Shown here in pieces: positions 12,267-23,640 of a stretch of 64,000 bases of DNA (position 1 is the stretch's first letter; the number at the start of each line of letters is the position of its first letter). The position numbers were made by a program, and so were the translations under genes. This DNA is from Benincasa hispida (taxonomy: Eukaryota > Streptophyta > Magnoliopsida > Cucurbitales > Cucurbitaceae): assembly GCF_009727055.1 (NCBI RefSeq), contig NC_052350.1:40190757-40254756 (forward strand). The letters are read 5' to 3'. The notes below the pieces were generated by a model. It saw only the letters and a list, made by a program, of their open reading frames with translations. It ran no database searches and was not told where the DNA came from.

Positions 12267-13690
12267 TTGGAGACGTGTTTGGTAGAGAATGACGATTCTG
12301 TCTCGATCCTAGATTCGGGTGCTACTAATCATGTCAGTTCCTTTTATCAAGGATTCAGTTCCTGGCAAACGTTGCCACATGAAGAGATGACTCTTAGAGT
12401 CGGCACTGGTGAGGTTGTTTTAGCTGTTGCTATAGGTAGGTTGAAGTTATTTATTGACTAGAAATGTTATCTGTTACTGGATAATGTTTTCGTAGTTCCT
12501 CATATTAAGAGCAACTTAATCTCGGTTTCTTGTCTCATTGAACAAAGGTATACCGTCTCCTTTTTTGAGAATAAAGTGTTTATTTTTAAGAATAGAATGC
12601 AGATTGGTTATGGTTCAATAGAAAGTAACTTATATGTACTAAGGTCGTTAGTCATAAAAGCCTTGTTTAACACTGAAATGTTCAGTACAGTAACAACAGC
12701 TAAAAGACCAAAGGTTTCTCCTAAGGAAAACGCCCATCTTTGACATCTAAGGTTAGGTCACATCAACCTCAATAGGATTGAGAAGTTGGTGAAAAGTGGA
12801 CTTCTAAAGAGTTTAGAAGAAAACTCCTTGCCGGTATGTGAATCATGCCTCGAAGGCAAGATGACCAAACAATCTTTTACTGGAAAAGGTTATAGAGCCA
12901 AGGAAGCCTTGAAGCTTGTGCATTTAGACCTCTATGGTCCGATGAATGTTAGGGCTCGAGGTGAGTGTGAATATTTCATCTCTTTCATAGATGATTATTC
13001 AAGATACGGGTATCTCTACCTAATGTAACGTAAGTCTGAAGCCCTTGACAAGTTCAAGGAGTATAAGGCTGAAGTTGAAAACTTATTGGGTAAGAAGATA
13101 AAAACACTACGATCTGATCGTGGTGGAAAGTATATGGATCTCCAATTCCAGAACTATATGATAGAACATGGGATTGCGTCCTAAATCTCGGCCCTTGGTA
13201 CACCTCAACAGAATGGTGTATCATAAAGGAGAAATAGAATCTTGTTGGACATGGTTCGGTCCATGATGAATTATGCTCATCTTCCAGACTTGTTTTGGGG
13301 TTTTGCAGTGGAGACTGCATGCTATATCCTGAACAACGTTCCCTCGAAAAATGTTTCTGAAACACCTTTTGAGCTGTGGAGAGGCCGTAAAGGTAGTTTA
13401 CGCCACTTTAGGATTTGGGGTTGTCTGGCACATGTGTTAGTGACTAACCCAAAGAAGTTGGAACCACGTTCGAAAGTTTGCCTCTTTGTAGGCTACTCCA
13501 AGGAAACAAGAGGTGGATCTATGATCCGAGTGAGAACAAAGTATTTGTTTCTACAAATACTATCTTCTTAGAAGAAGACCACATGGGGGATCATAAGCCA
13601 CGAAGTAAGCTCGTTTTACGTGAGATTTCTAGTGAGACTGAAACTGCTGAGGTTCAACAAGAGTTGAACACGCTGACAGATCAATAAGAG
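12267..13690 (+). pseudogene. Element 2 protease-integrase remnant
   Basis: The first open piece (12267-12461) carries the aspartic protease site DSGATNHV, with catalytic Asp at residue 16. Stops then interrupt the linker up to 12750. The 12786-13028 piece carries the C-terminal half of the GAG-pre-integrase zinc region (CESCLEGKMTK) and the start of the integrase core, with LVHLDLYGP holding the first catalytic Asp. The frame stops at 13026 and passes through further lesions, including a stop near 13180. It reopens at 13242-13571 with the core C terminus (RHFRIWGCLAHV). A frameshift near 13500 moves the FLEEDHM segment into another frame (13478-13687). Not functional as read. Confidence 0.9.
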
Positions 13691-13739
13691 TTGTTAAGGT
13701 TAGAACATCTATTAAACCAGCTCAAGAGTTAAGACTGCC

Positions 13740-15391
13740 TTGACGTAGTGGGAGGGTTATGAACCTATCAGATCACTACATGGGTTTGGCTGAAGCCCAT
13801 AACGTCATTTCAAATGATGGGGTCGAGGATCCGTTGTCTTTTAAGAAAGCGATGGAGGATGTTGACAAAGATGAATGGATTGAAGCCATGAACCAGGAAA
13901 TGGAGTCTATGTACTTCAATAATGTCTGAGAGCTTGTTGATCTGCCTGATGGAGTAAGACCTATTGGGTAAGTGGATTTATAAGCGAAAGAGAGATGTAG
14001 ATGGAAAGGTGTAAACCTTTAAGGCTCGACTCGCAGCAAAGGGTTATACCCAGGTCGAGGGAGTTGATTATGAGGAAACTTTCTCATCTGTTGTAATTCT
14101 CAAGTCTATTAGGATTCTTCTGTCCATAGCCACATTTTATGATTATGAAATATGACAAATAGACATCAAGACTGCCTTTCTTAATGGTAATCTTGAGAAA
14201 ACCATCTATATAACTCAACCAGAGGGGTTCATAGTTCCAGATCAAGAGAAAAAAGTTTGCAAGCTTAATAGGTCCATTTATGGACTAAAACAAGCATCTA
14301 GATCATGGAACATCAGATTGGACACTGCGGTCAAGTCGTTTGGCTTTGATCAGAATGTTGATGAGCCTTGTGTCTATAAGATCATCAACAACTCAGTAAC
14401 CTTCCTGGTACTATATGTGGATGATATCCTATTCATTGGGAATGATGTAGGGTATCTGGCTGACATTAAGAAATGGCTAGCTACCGAATTTCAAATGAAA
14501 CATTTGGGTGAGGCACAGTATGTTCTAGGGATCCAGATCATTCGGGATCGTAAGAACAAACAGTTAGCCTTGTCTCAGGCATCGTACATCGATCAAATGT
14601 TGATTAGGTACATGATGCAGAATTTCAAGAGGGGTTTGTTACCCTTCAAGCATGGAATCATTTTGTCTAAGGATCAATATCCTAAGACACCTCAAGAAAT
14701 TGAGGAGATGAGACGGATTCCCTATGCTTCAACTGTAGGAAGCTTAATGTATGCAATGTTGTGTACCAGACCCAACATTTACTATGCAGTAGGTATTGTC
14801 AGTTGGTATCAGTCCAATCCAAGATTTGATCACTGGACGAGGATCCTCAAGTATCTTTGGAGAACGAGGGACTACATGCTCGTGTATGGAGATAAGGATC
14901 TGATCCTTACAGGATACACGAACTCTAACTTTCAGACCGATAGAGATTCTAGCAAATTGACATCGAGGTCAGTTTTCACTCTGAATGGAGGGGTTGTAGT
15001 GTGGCGAAGCATCAAGCAAGGATGTATCGCAGACTCCACTATGGAAGTCGAATACGTAGCCGCTTGTGAAGCAGCTAAGGAGGCTGTTTGGCTGAGGAAA
15101 TTCCTTTTAGATTTGGAAGTTGTTCCAAATATGGATTTGCCTATCACTCTGTATTGTGATAACAGCGGGGTTGTGGCAAATTCAACGGAGCCTCAGAGTC
15201 ATCATCGGGGTAAGCATATAGAGCGAAAATACCACTTGATCAGGGAGATTGTGCATCGCGGTGATATGATTGTCACGAAGATCGCGTCGGAGCATAACGT
15301 TGCTGATCCCTTTACAAAGGCTCTCACGGCTAAAGTGTTCGAGGGTCACCTGAAGAGTCTTGATCTGTGGGACATGCAGCATCTTGTCTAG
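13740..15391 (+). pseudogene. Element 2 reverse transcriptase-RNase H; last 357 codons open
   Basis: The N-terminal RT part (about 13840-14310) has several stops and frameshifts but is recognisable by [16 protein letters not shown] and DIKTAFLNG-type segments. From 14318 to 15391 a single 357-residue frame is open. It holds the second half of RT with LYVDDILFIG (YVDD at residues 33-36), the connection domain, and RNase H motifs TMEVEYVAACEAAKEAVWL, LYCDNSG and HIERKYHLIREIV, ending in ADPFTKAL and a natural stop. This is the best preserved coding stretch of the three 2-kb-LTR elements. The methionine at 14318 is simply the first in an open stretch, not a real start. Confidence 0.92.
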
Positions 15392-15394
15392 GGC

Positions 15395-15497
15395 AAGTGG
15401 GAGATGATACTGGGGTATGCCCTAGTTTATTGTATATTGTACATGTTTTTTATTTAATTGTACATTAGTCTCTCGAGGCATTAGAACAAGTGGGAGA
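15395..15497 (+). promoter_or_regulatory. Paired polypurine tracts of element 2
   Basis: AAGTGGGAGA occurs at 15395-15404, immediately after the pol stop, and at 15488-15497, immediately before the 3' LTR. The distal copy is in the normal plus-strand primer position. The proximal copy is an extra, also seen in elements 1 and 3. Confidence 0.75.
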
Positions 15498-15498
15498 T

Positions 15499-18400
15499 TG
15501 TTGGGATTAGTGTCCTAATTCTCACGAAGTCTCGTTGTTTGTAATTATACACATTGTTTTATGAATAAAATAACTATTACTTCATTCTGGCATTTACTCA
15601 TATCCAATAAACAAAGCTCCATAGTTATCTTATGTAAACTTAAGCATATATATGTGATATACAAGTGGATCATGCCTTAAGTGAGAAACCTAATAGGTCT
15701 GTAGTATAAGGATTAAGGTGGATACCTGATCTTGGTGATGCTACGGATACGACTCGCTTTGTAAGGTTTACAAGTGTTATAAACTACTATAAATGGTAGA
15801 ACCTGACCATTCATGTGGAGACATGCGAGCGGGGGTGTCCTATACAAAAGGTTTGTATAAGACCGGACCATGAGATGACTAGATGACCAAAATTAATTAA
15901 TTTCATAAATTAATTATTAAATAAAACTTAATTAATTTAATATCAAATATTAAATTAATTTTAACACATATCCATCTTTATAATTTAAATCATATTTAAG
16001 TATATAAATTCTCTTATTCCGTTTAATTCTAAATTAAAAACATAATTATATTTCATATAATTACTAATTCCCTTAATTCTAATTTGAACGTTTCAAATTA
16101 AGTTATCACGCTATTCTAGAGCTAGTCCGTTACGAGCTAGTAGGGGGACCTCGCGGACCTACAGATCATGGGCTCCAACGATCCGAGATTAATTGGCTAA
16201 ACTCATTAGATCAAATTAATCTCCATTCGTTAACTAATGGGTCATTCTACTAAAGCTCATAGTTGCACTCCCCTCACTGTAGATATATTATGTCCACATG
16301 ATTTAACCATAATCAACAAGTCGACCCTTCACAGGTTGTTCATAATAACGGTTGGGTCAAATATCTGTTTTACCCCCGAGATTACGTCTTATTCCTCGAG
16401 TCCCTACTGATCCTATAATGAATATCTGGTTTGTGATCCGATCACCAAACCGAATTTTCGCAACTTAGTGAGAGGGTGAGGCCCCTTGTTCAAGACCTAG
16501 ATTCTACTTGAGAGAACAACCTTTCTTCTATCCCTAAATCGGGTAGGCATGAACTCTGTCTTGCACCTTATGTCCCCAGCTATCTATCCGGTCTTACCCC
16601 TGAAATGGGAGTCTTATTGTTCCGGCGCTGTTGAGCCAACCGTCAACTATGAAAATCTAAGAGCAATCCCGAATAAACAGGAGTTCATAGTTAGTTCAGG
16701 ATTAAGATCGAGTTACCTAGGTCATCTAGGTGAAATAGTCAGTCTTAAACAATAAACATCGTTATAAAGTAAGAGTGACTTATTTCTTGGTCCTGATCTT
16801 ATGCAAACTCATTACATAGGATGCCCCCACTCCTCATGTCATAACATGTACGAATTAGGATCACATCAGATGTAGCACTTTACAACTCTTTGTAATAACT
16901 ACAGAGTAGGCCGCATCCAATGGTGTTATCAGAATAAGGTACCCAACCTTATTCATGTACCATAGATTATTTTGACTATTTACTCGAACCTGATCCACTC
17001 TTAAATCTCCACATAAAGTTCAAGTACTCATACAATAGTCATGGGTCTTAGTTTATTTGATTTAGACTTTCATACAATTTATGAGATCAATAACAAGTAT
17101 ATTGATAATAGAAAATGTTTATCATTTTACAAACTGCGATTTTTTAGTACATAAAACCCAACAGACTTATGTTCATTAGAGGATTTAGTGGTACTTAAAG
17201 AGTTAGATGTAACTATAGGGGCATAACGGTTATTAGCCGAGTTGTACTTACAAGCGATCTGTGAAGGGTTGTCGCACTGTTGATTGGTTAAGATGGACAC
17301 ATAATATATCTGTGGTAAGGAGAGTTCAGTTGTCAGTCTTTAGTGGAGTGCCTGGTAGTTAACAGATGGTGGATCCCGTGACTAAAGAGTTTAGTTAGTT
17401 ATTCATGTACCGTTGGAGCTTCGAGCTATAAGTCCATAAAGTCCCCTTGGTAGCTCAATGGATTCAAGTTGAAGATCAGTTCTTGGTGTTGATTTGAAAT
17501 GTTTAAATTGACAAGAAGTAATTCGATTATATATGATATGATCGGTATGGTGTATGAGATACATCAAGTGGAGGATTAATATAAATGAGATTTACATTAA
17601 GAGCCATGGAATAGAAAAAGAGCGATGGATTATATGTTTCATGAGATGAAATATTAAAACTATAGATTATAAATATATTATGGTAAGTTCGTTATCATTT
17701 ATATTTACAATAATATTAATTATTGGATAATTATCTTTTTTTCTCTAATAACCAATTGAGTGAGAGGTTATTGGTGGTTTCATGGTACCGTGAAATAAAA
17801 AGAAAAAATATTTTCCTAATTTTAGTAAGCTTGAGGTTATTGGTGGTTTCATGGTAATCGTGAGATAAAAAGGTTATTGGTGATTTCAGGTTATTGGAGG
17901 TTATTGGTGGTTTTATTGTAACCGTGAGGTTTTTTTCTCTAATAACCAATTGAGTGAGAGGTTAAGGTTGACTAAAGAATTTGCAAAAATGTTGATTTTG
18001 AGTTTTCTATTCTCGAAAAATTCTCACGGAGAAGTTGTCAAGTAAATAAGATTTACTAAGCAACAACTTGGAGTTAGCCAAACGATTGTGGAGTGTTCTT
18101 ACACGATAGACGCTCAACTAAGCGATGAGCTAAATGATCGCATAGCTTTTGCTAGATAATGATTGGGCATCGACCTATACAATAGGTTGTTTCATCTCCC
18201 ACTTGCTCAATTGTTTACACAATTGTGGTTCCTCCGGTTTTCTGCCTCAAACCAAGTCCACACAGAGCCCACCCTCTGGATTCTCACACCGAGAATACCA
18301 AGGTAACCTTCTTGGTGGTGTCATACTCAACTCAACACTGTCGAGGTTTTGTGGAGGCCGTTCGTGGTGTTCGTGACCTTGGCGATCGTTTAGTTTGTGC

Positions 18401-18666
18401 GCGTGGTGTTCGTGCAGTGTAGCGGTCGTGTTGGACGAACCTTCGTGTGTTGCTGTGATCGAGTGTTCGTGATCAAGGAACTAGAAGATGAGTCTACAAA
18501 GGTTTGTTGATTCCTCCCTTGATCTGTAGTAAAGCATGCTGTAATTTCTATTTTATGCATAACCACATGTTTCCATTTGTGATTTTAATTGTAAAGTTCA
18601 TATACGAATGAAATTTGTAAAGATCCTTCCACTGCTCATGGAAATCCTCGTGTCCGATTTCCTTCA
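15499..18666 (+). repeat. Element 2 3' LTR, interrupted (3,168 bp)
   Basis: Begins TGTTGGGATT and ends TTTCCTTCA like the 5' LTR. It matches 7083-7470 on its left and 7823-9203 on its right. The middle 350 bp of the 5' LTR (about 7470-7822) is absent and replaced by a reverse-strand LTR fragment at 15884-17163. The right end abuts GATAT, the target-site duplication. Confidence 0.92.
15884..17163 (-). mobile_element. Reverse-strand copia LTR fragment inside element 2's 3' LTR
   Basis: Read on the minus strand it starts TGTTGGGTTTT at 17163 and is colinear with the first two thirds (about 1.3 kb) of the element 3 LTR at 28296. Shared parts include the TTTGTAAA start, the segment with GGATCAGGTTC, and the AT-rich tract ending TTAATTAATTTTG. 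It happens to show TG...CA ends. No matching 5-bp duplication flanks it (CTAGA on the left, GACTT on the right), and 350 bp of host LTR are missing. It is probably a truncated insertion accompanied by a deletion. Confidence 0.8.
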
Positions 18667-18671
18667 GATAT

Positions 18672-18726
18672 AATATAAACTGTAGGTTATATGTTATATT
18701 AGATATAACATACAGTCTAATGTTTG

Positions 18727-18773
<47 letters not shown>

Positions 18774-19389
18774 TATGTATGTATGTATATGTATGTATGT
18801 ATGTATGCATATATATAGTAAATTGGTTATTATATATATTTATATATTTATTTTAATTGTTTAAAAAAGTGGTTTTTAAATTAATTGGTTATGGAGGGAG
18901 TTATTTGATTACCCCTTCCTCTTTTATTCTCTCATTAAATGTGGAAGTGGGGAGCAATTTTTGGGATATGATTTATCTTCTTGCTCAGTTTTCACATAGT
19001 AGACACAACTCTCCCAAGTGCATTCTCTGCAGAATTTTTCTCTCAAAAGAAAACTCTTCCTCCCTTTGCCAAATTACAATTGAAGCCCACAACTCTCGAC
19101 GCTTTTCTCCCTCCGAGAATACTGAGGTTTCGTTGCGATGATGTTCATATTGTTTGTTTCTGTTGCTGTAATTTTGGTGTGTTCTAGTTCGTGGTAGAAT
19201 TCAAGATGTTCGTGACTGGAGAGGAAACGTGAAGGCATTTTGGTCTTCAAGAGTAAGTAGTTCCAAATCTCTTATTTCCTCTTAAAATTTTGTATAGCAT
19301 GCTTAATTAGAATGTATTCCATGTTTTCGTCCTCTGAAATTATGTATGTTTCTGTAAAAATAAAAATGGGACTACGATCTGCTTCCACA
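18672..19389 (+). repeat. Element 1 3' LTR, third segment
   Basis: Resumes element 1's LTR after element 2, starting with the right GATAT at 18667-18671. It contains a long microsatellite, then the conserved late LTR segment with GAGAATACTGAGG and TTCGTGAC (compare 18290-18400 in element 2). It ends about 19387-19389 at CTTCCACA. The next bases, TCTGGTATT, faintly resemble a primer site; this is noted without weight. Confidence 0.75.
18727..18818. repeat. Microsatellite (AT)n(GTAT)n
   Basis: About ten AT dinucleotides followed by roughly fifteen GTAT tetranucleotides with a few ATAT interruptions, ending in ATATATATAG. It lies in the AT-rich part of element 1's LTR. The length is likely variable between individuals. 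Confidence 0.95.
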
Positions 19390-19546
19390 TCTGGTATTCA
19401 CACATCTTTTAGTGCATGCAAGTGATTCTATCTTTGTGAATATTGTGTTACATTTTCTTTGAGATTAGAGTCACCGATATATAGTAGCTGATTCATTTTT
19501 ATTTTGTCTTGCTCGAGGACGAGCAATGTTTAGGTTGTGGGTGTTT
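19390..19546 (+). other. 3' internal stub of a Tat/Ogre-like gypsy element
   Basis: Short noncoding stretch ending in CTTGCTCGAGGACGAGCAA and a GTTGTGGGTG purine tract. This combination is characteristic of the region just before the 3' LTR in Tat/Ogre-type Ty3/gypsy elements. No coding sequence of that element remains. The junction with element 1's LTR is near 19390-19480. Confidence 0.65.
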
Positions 19547-20885
19547 TGATAGTAGCTAAAATGTGCTATTCTAATTCCTTTAATCTAGCTTGTTTATGAT
19601 GTTTAATGTGCTTATATGATTATATTTGTAGGATTTTGAGCAATTCATGCATTGAAAAGCGCTACAGGCCATTTGGGGTTAATTTGGAGTAATTAGAAGC
19701 TAAATTGAGCAAGCAGTCTTCAAAGGAGTCAAATTATGAAAATCCCCTAGTAGGCTAGTGCAATGGTGCCATGCTCGGCAATGCACGCGGTGCAAATTCT
19801 AGAAGGCACCATTTTGGTGTAGCGTCGCGACACTACCCTATGGCACTGTGGTGCTCCAGCTGCATCAAGATGCATGCACAAGGCCTAACACCGTCATGGT
19901 GTCCCTCAACATCGCGGCGTTGCTGTGATTGTATGTAAGCAATTTCTTCATTTTAGGGCAAAAAATCATCTCCCATTCAGCTTCTAGCCGAATTTCTTCC
20001 CTTTTTCTCTCTTCCACTTATATTTTTTCTTCCTTTTCCCTTTTTTAATTGGTAGAGATAAAGCTGGATCTTGTCTTTTCCATCTCCATGGAAAGGTAAG
20101 GTTTATGGGTTTCTATTTTTAAAGGATTTTTGGATGAACACTATGTAATTTTGAGAGTTTTGTTTGAATGTAGTTTTCATATCTTGATTATGGGTTTCTC
20201 TCCACTTAAATTTCTTTAGTAATTGCATTTTTTCTTGATTGTCTGACAAACTACTTGAGAATTTGTAATTGCATGCTTAGAGTTAATTTTCAATATGTGA
20301 CATGAAATTGTGAGTTAATCCATGAGAAGCAATAGGTTAGTTAGGCTTGCAATTTATAGTCGGCGACAAAGAGTATTGCCCTATCAACCTAGAGAAAATC
20401 GGGTTGAATGTTTAGTAAGACGATGGAAATTACATGTTCATCCTAGCGTAAGCCCTAATGTAGTTAGTTAAGTATGTTTAGTATGGATTCATCTAGCATG
20501 TTTAGCTGATTAGGTAATTAGAACTATTGGTCAAATTTCCAATCTATTGGGCTAGATATAGTCAAGAAGCTAAAATTACATTGAAATAATTCGATGAGTA
20601 AGATTGTATTGAGCCATTTCAATCCCCTAAGCTAGAATGTCCTCATTGGTTGCATTTTTATTCTTTACTTTCTTGCATTTTGCCTTTTATGCAGCTCCAA
20701 TTATCAATCCATACCAACACTACTACTTTAACTGAAAATGGGTTTCGGGGAATAAATCTTTCGTGCTTCCTTGTGGTTTAATCCGGACTTATCACTTGTG
20801 CTACTAGTTAGTATAAGTAGTTAGTTTAGGAGATTATAAATGTTTATTTGATTTGAGCCAAAAGGTGTTTACAATGCGCCTTTCA
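19547..20885 (+). mobile_element. Tat/Ogre-like gypsy LTR (3' LTR of a deleted element)
   Basis: Begins TGATAGTAGCTAAAATG directly after a purine tract and ends GCGCCTTTCA, giving TG...CA ends and 1,339 bp. It is alignable with 48636-49893 along most of its length (GGCCATTTGGGGTTAATTT in the first 150 bp, TTGATTTGAG near the end) and with 55889-57329 in reverse. Internal sequence remains only on its left, so the original element was cut down by deletion. The lineage name rests on the terminal motif and is moderately sure. Confidence 0.75.
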
Positions 20886-20954
20886 GTGATGATCAAATTG
20901 TAAGAAATTGAGAGGAAGCAAGTACATTTTCCAAAAACCAAAACCCAAAAACTA

Positions 20955-21404
20955 GGTTTTGTTTGGTAACCATTTTTCTTTTGGTTTTTGGTTTTTGCAA
21001 ATTAAGCTTATAAATGCCACTTTAATTTATTGATTTCTATGTTTTGTTGCTTATATTTTAGGAGTGTTTTAAAAATCAAAACCAAAATTTGAAAAAAAAA
21101 AAAAATAGTTTTCAAAAACTTGTTTTTATTCTTGGATTTTAGTGAAGAATTTAAATGCTTATCCGAAATGTGAAAACCATGAATAAAAAATTGTGAGAAA
21201 ACAAGAACAATCTTCAAAAACTAAAAAAAAAAAACACTAAGGCCACGTTTGAATTACTCTTCTAGTTTTAAAGAATTTGCTTAGTTTTTTAAAATATTGA
21301 TAAAAAGTAGATAACAAATCAAGAAATTATAGGTGTAATGAGTGTTTATAGGCTTAATTTTTAAAAGCAGAAAACCAAAAATCAAATGGTTACGAAATGA
21401 GGGT
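20955..21404. mobile_element. Tourist-like MITE copy 1 (450 bp), flanked by CTA
   Basis: Left terminus GGTTTTGTTTGGTAACCATT; the reverse complement of the right terminus is ACCCTCATTTCGTAACCATT. The inverted arms continue as GGTTTTTGG-rich sequence for about 60 bp. CTA stands on both sides (20952-20954 and 21405-21407). No coding capacity. An internal GGCCACGTTTGAA string near 21241 suggests a second end, so this may be two merged copies. Termini of this kind and a 3-bp TWA/CTA duplication fit PIF/Harbinger-derived MITEs. Confidence 0.65.
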
Positions 21405-21533
21405 CTAAAAACTTGCTCTTGTTTTTGAAATATAGCTAAAAATTCACCTCTTATACCTAATTAGACACTAGACTTCTAGAGAGAATGAATGTCTAATAAG
21501 GTGATTGACCTCGAGATTTGATTATAAATTTTT

Positions 21534-21660
21534 TAGGCCCTCATTTCGTAACCATTTGATTATAAATTTCAAACTCTCACCTAGTGTCTATTTCGTAACC
21601 ACTAATTATAATTTTTTTTTTTTTTGTCTAAAAACGTGATTGACCCTATTAGGTATAAGG
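21534..21660. mobile_element. Partial MITE ends of the same family
   Basis: GGCCCTCATTTCGTAACCAT begins after a TTA at 21531-21533 and is another left terminus of the family. A second TATTTCGTAACCACT string at about 21590 may be a further end. No opposite terminus is clear, so these are fragments or overlapping deleted copies. Confidence 0.4.
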
Positions 21661-22104
21661 TGAATTAAGTCTAATTAGTGATATATTAGACATTAAATTA
21701 AACGTTTACGAATTTACTAGATATTTTAAATAAATGTTAAGAAATAAATAGACACTAGGTGAGAGTTTGATTTAAACACAATTTTTATATTTTTATATTT
21801 TCAAATATCAAAGTAAACTAATAATTTGACATAAATGAATAGTGTTAGAGTGATGAAGACGGAAACAAAATAGGTTTGTTAGCTAATCGATTTTTGCACA
21901 AATCATGGCCACAAATCCATCCATTGCTTTCCAGCCCTTAGTTTTTACCTTATGCCATAAATATTAAGTATGTGGGTGAAAATAAATGTAAAATTTGGCG
22001 TTTTTTCACCCACGCAATCCAAGTTAAGGGATGTAGCCACGAAAATGAAAATTAATAAATTTTGAGTACTTATATTTCTCGAGGAACCGCAAATTTTGAA
22101 GCTA

Positions 22105-22412
22105 CGTCTTGGTTTATAACGATTTCGTTTCTTGTTTTTGGTTTTTGAAAATTAAATCTATTTCGTCTCCATTTCTTATAATGGTTTGTATCTTTTTTTT
22201 AATACAATGGTTAAAATCTTAGCGAAATCCCAATAACAAAAATAAGTTTATAAAAGCTACATTTTTTTTTAAATTTTTAAATTTTGATTTGGTTTTTTAA
22301 ACTATTGGTAAAAAGGAGATAAAAAAGGAAAATTTGGAGGTGGAAATAGTGTCTATAAGCTTAATTTTTAAAATAAAAAAACAAAAAAAACTAAATAGTT
22401 ACCAAACGGGAC
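22105..22412. mobile_element. Tourist-like MITE copy 2 (308 bp) with CTA duplication and an empty-site paralogue
   Basis: Termini GTCTTGGTTTATAACGATTT and, reversed, GTCCCGTTTGGTAACTATTT. CTA lies at 22102-22104 and 22413-22415. The paralogous block near 55795-55815 reads AAAGCTAAATTTTA without any insert, so it shows the pre-insertion site with a single CTA. No open frame. Confidence 0.75.
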
Positions 22413-22589
22413 CTAAATTTTCAATATTTTAAATATGAGTGAAGTTAAAATCGACCAACACGCCCAAACTATCAAAACCACCTGACCCACTAGCAGTTCC
22501 ATTGCAATTTGGTGGCTTAAGAAATAAAAAACAAAAGAGAAAAAAACAATCATTCTGGTTTCTTTGTAAATGCATTGGACAAAATTTGT

Positions 22590-22980
22590 AGTCGACCAAC
22601 CTATACCTTCTTAAACAACTGATTGACCAAAAGCTTAATCTGGTGAGTGAAAGTAATTTTAATATTATACCATCTAACATTCTCTCACTGTAGGCCTGAA
22701 ATATGTAGAAGACTCCACCAGTGGAAATCAATATTAATTGGAAAAGAAATAACATTGTAGGGTTTGAACATAGGGCTTTCTGCTTTAATACCATGTTAAA
22801 TCGCCGAATGACCAAAAAGATTAAAGCTAATGGGTGAAGGCAAGTTCAAATTAATTTTCATTTATTGGGTCTTCTACAAATTTCAAGCCCACAAGGATAA
22901 TTGTTAGATGATATAATGTTAAATTCTTCTTCACCCATCAACTTAAGTTTTTGGGTCAAACGATAATTTAACAAACTTCA
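22590..22980 (-). mobile_element. tRNA-derived SINE-like sequence, one copy plus a partial
   Basis: On the minus strand it contains TTTAACATGGTATTAAAGC followed by GTTCAAACCC, spaced like a Pol III A/B-box region. Further on it has a GGTGGAGTCTTCTACATATT-type body. A second, partial copy (22860-22980) repeats the GGCTTGAAATTTGTAGAAGAC and TTTGGGTCAA parts. The arrangement resembles plant SINEs of the kind common in cucurbit introns; the call is tentative. Confidence 0.45.
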
Positions 22981-23164
22981 TCATCTTCTTCTATCTTCAT
23001 TTCTCCATTTTGTATGAATACTCGACGACGATTCATCTTATTGTCTAAGGCACAAGAGACTTTGAGGGAGAATCGAGAGGATCATTGAAAGGAAAATAGT
23101 CTTAAACAGAAAAATAGCATGAGAGAAAGAGCAAATCGATGTTTGAGGTTCAGAGATAGAGACA

Positions 23165-23640
23165 AATGGCATGTTTGGCAGGTGGATTGAGTTAAGTTAG
23201 TAATAATTATCTGTGTTTAAAATGCTTGTTTGTATTTGAAGTGCAAAGTTGAGCTGAGTTGATAATAATTGTCTGTATTTGGGGTGAAGAGTTGAATTAG
23301 TTTAAAAAGTTTGTGTTTGGGGTGTATAGTCCATGTTTCCATGTGTTTAATATCGATATGAGAGGTGAATCAATATTTCCATTATATCGTAGAAAAACCC
23401 ATGAAATACAAAAAGTAATCATAAAATACCACTAATATAAATATAACATAAATAATAGATATATTAACTGGAAATCATAAAATGTATATTTACTAATTCA
23501 AATTTATTTTTGAATTTTTTGTTTTTATAACTTTCCCAAAAGTATTCATTGAATCAATATTTTATCGATATTTTTATCGAAATTTTTGTAAAATTAAAAT
23601 CTCGATATTTTCGTCGACATGGACATTTTAAATCTTGTAG
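23165..23640. mobile_element. Nested MITE-like inverted repeats
   Basis: The inner unit, 23329-23624, starts GTCCATGTTTCCATG and ends CGACATGGAC. Its ATATCGAT tracts on both sides form imperfect inverted arms. It sits in an outer sequence (23165-23328 and 23625-23690) rich in TTTGGGGTG and GTTGAGTT words. No coding sequence, and no clear duplications. Confidence 0.4.

Larger units (their letters stand above)
7083..18666 (+). mobile_element. Element 2: copia retrotransposon with 2.1-kb LTRs, nested in element 1
   Basis: A structurally complete but coding-defective copia element. The order is 5' LTR 7083-9203, primer site 9206-9221, a 2.6-kb leader, gag remnant, protease, integrase, RT, RNase H, paired polypurine tracts and 3' LTR 15499-18666. 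The ends are TGTTGGGATT and TTTCCTTCA. The host 5-mer GATAT lies at 7078-7082 and 18667-18671. Domain order (integrase before RT) identifies Ty1/copia. The long LTRs and RNase H motifs suggest an Angela/Tork-type lineage, which is inference. The 3' LTR is longer than the 5' because it contains a reverse LTR fragment. A 20-N gap lies at 11374-11393. Confidence 0.95.
1901..19389 (+). mobile_element. Element 1: old internally deleted copia retrotransposon hosting nested insertions
   Basis: The outermost element. It reads as a 163-bp stub of the 5' LTR, a decayed 3' part of pol, two polypurine tracts, and a 3' LTR beginning at 3569. That LTR is split into 3569-3914, 6069-7082 and 18672-about 19389; the pieces sum to about 2.1 kb, matching element 2's LTR length. 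Two later insertions with target-site duplications split it, so element 1 is older than both. No duplication was found for element 1 itself: the left flank is AAGGG and the right side is unclear. Its right boundary is good only to a few tens of bases. Confidence 0.8.
21880..23130. repeat. Duplicated block, left copy
   Basis: Noncoding sequence that recurs, diverged, at 55560-55888 and 57330-57590. Matching landmarks are the AATAAATTTTGAG...TTATATTTCT segment (22050 and 55750), AAAATCGACCAAC.CGCCCAAAC (22450 and 55830), and a block near 22985-23070 matching 57435-57510 that includes CACGACAACTCATCT-like text. Both copies lie upstream of a CYP79 exon 1. This indicates duplication of a larger segment rather than of the gene alone. 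Confidence 0.75.

Noticed and set aside
16549..16755. 68-residue open frame
   Set aside because: It lies within the reverse-oriented LTR fragment at 15884-17163; LTRs are noncoding and the frame has no counterpart in the related LTR at 28296.
22429..22815. 128-residue minus-strand open frame
   Set aside because: It overlaps a SINE-like sequence and a paralogous noncoding block, shows no domain and is not kept in the other copy of the block.
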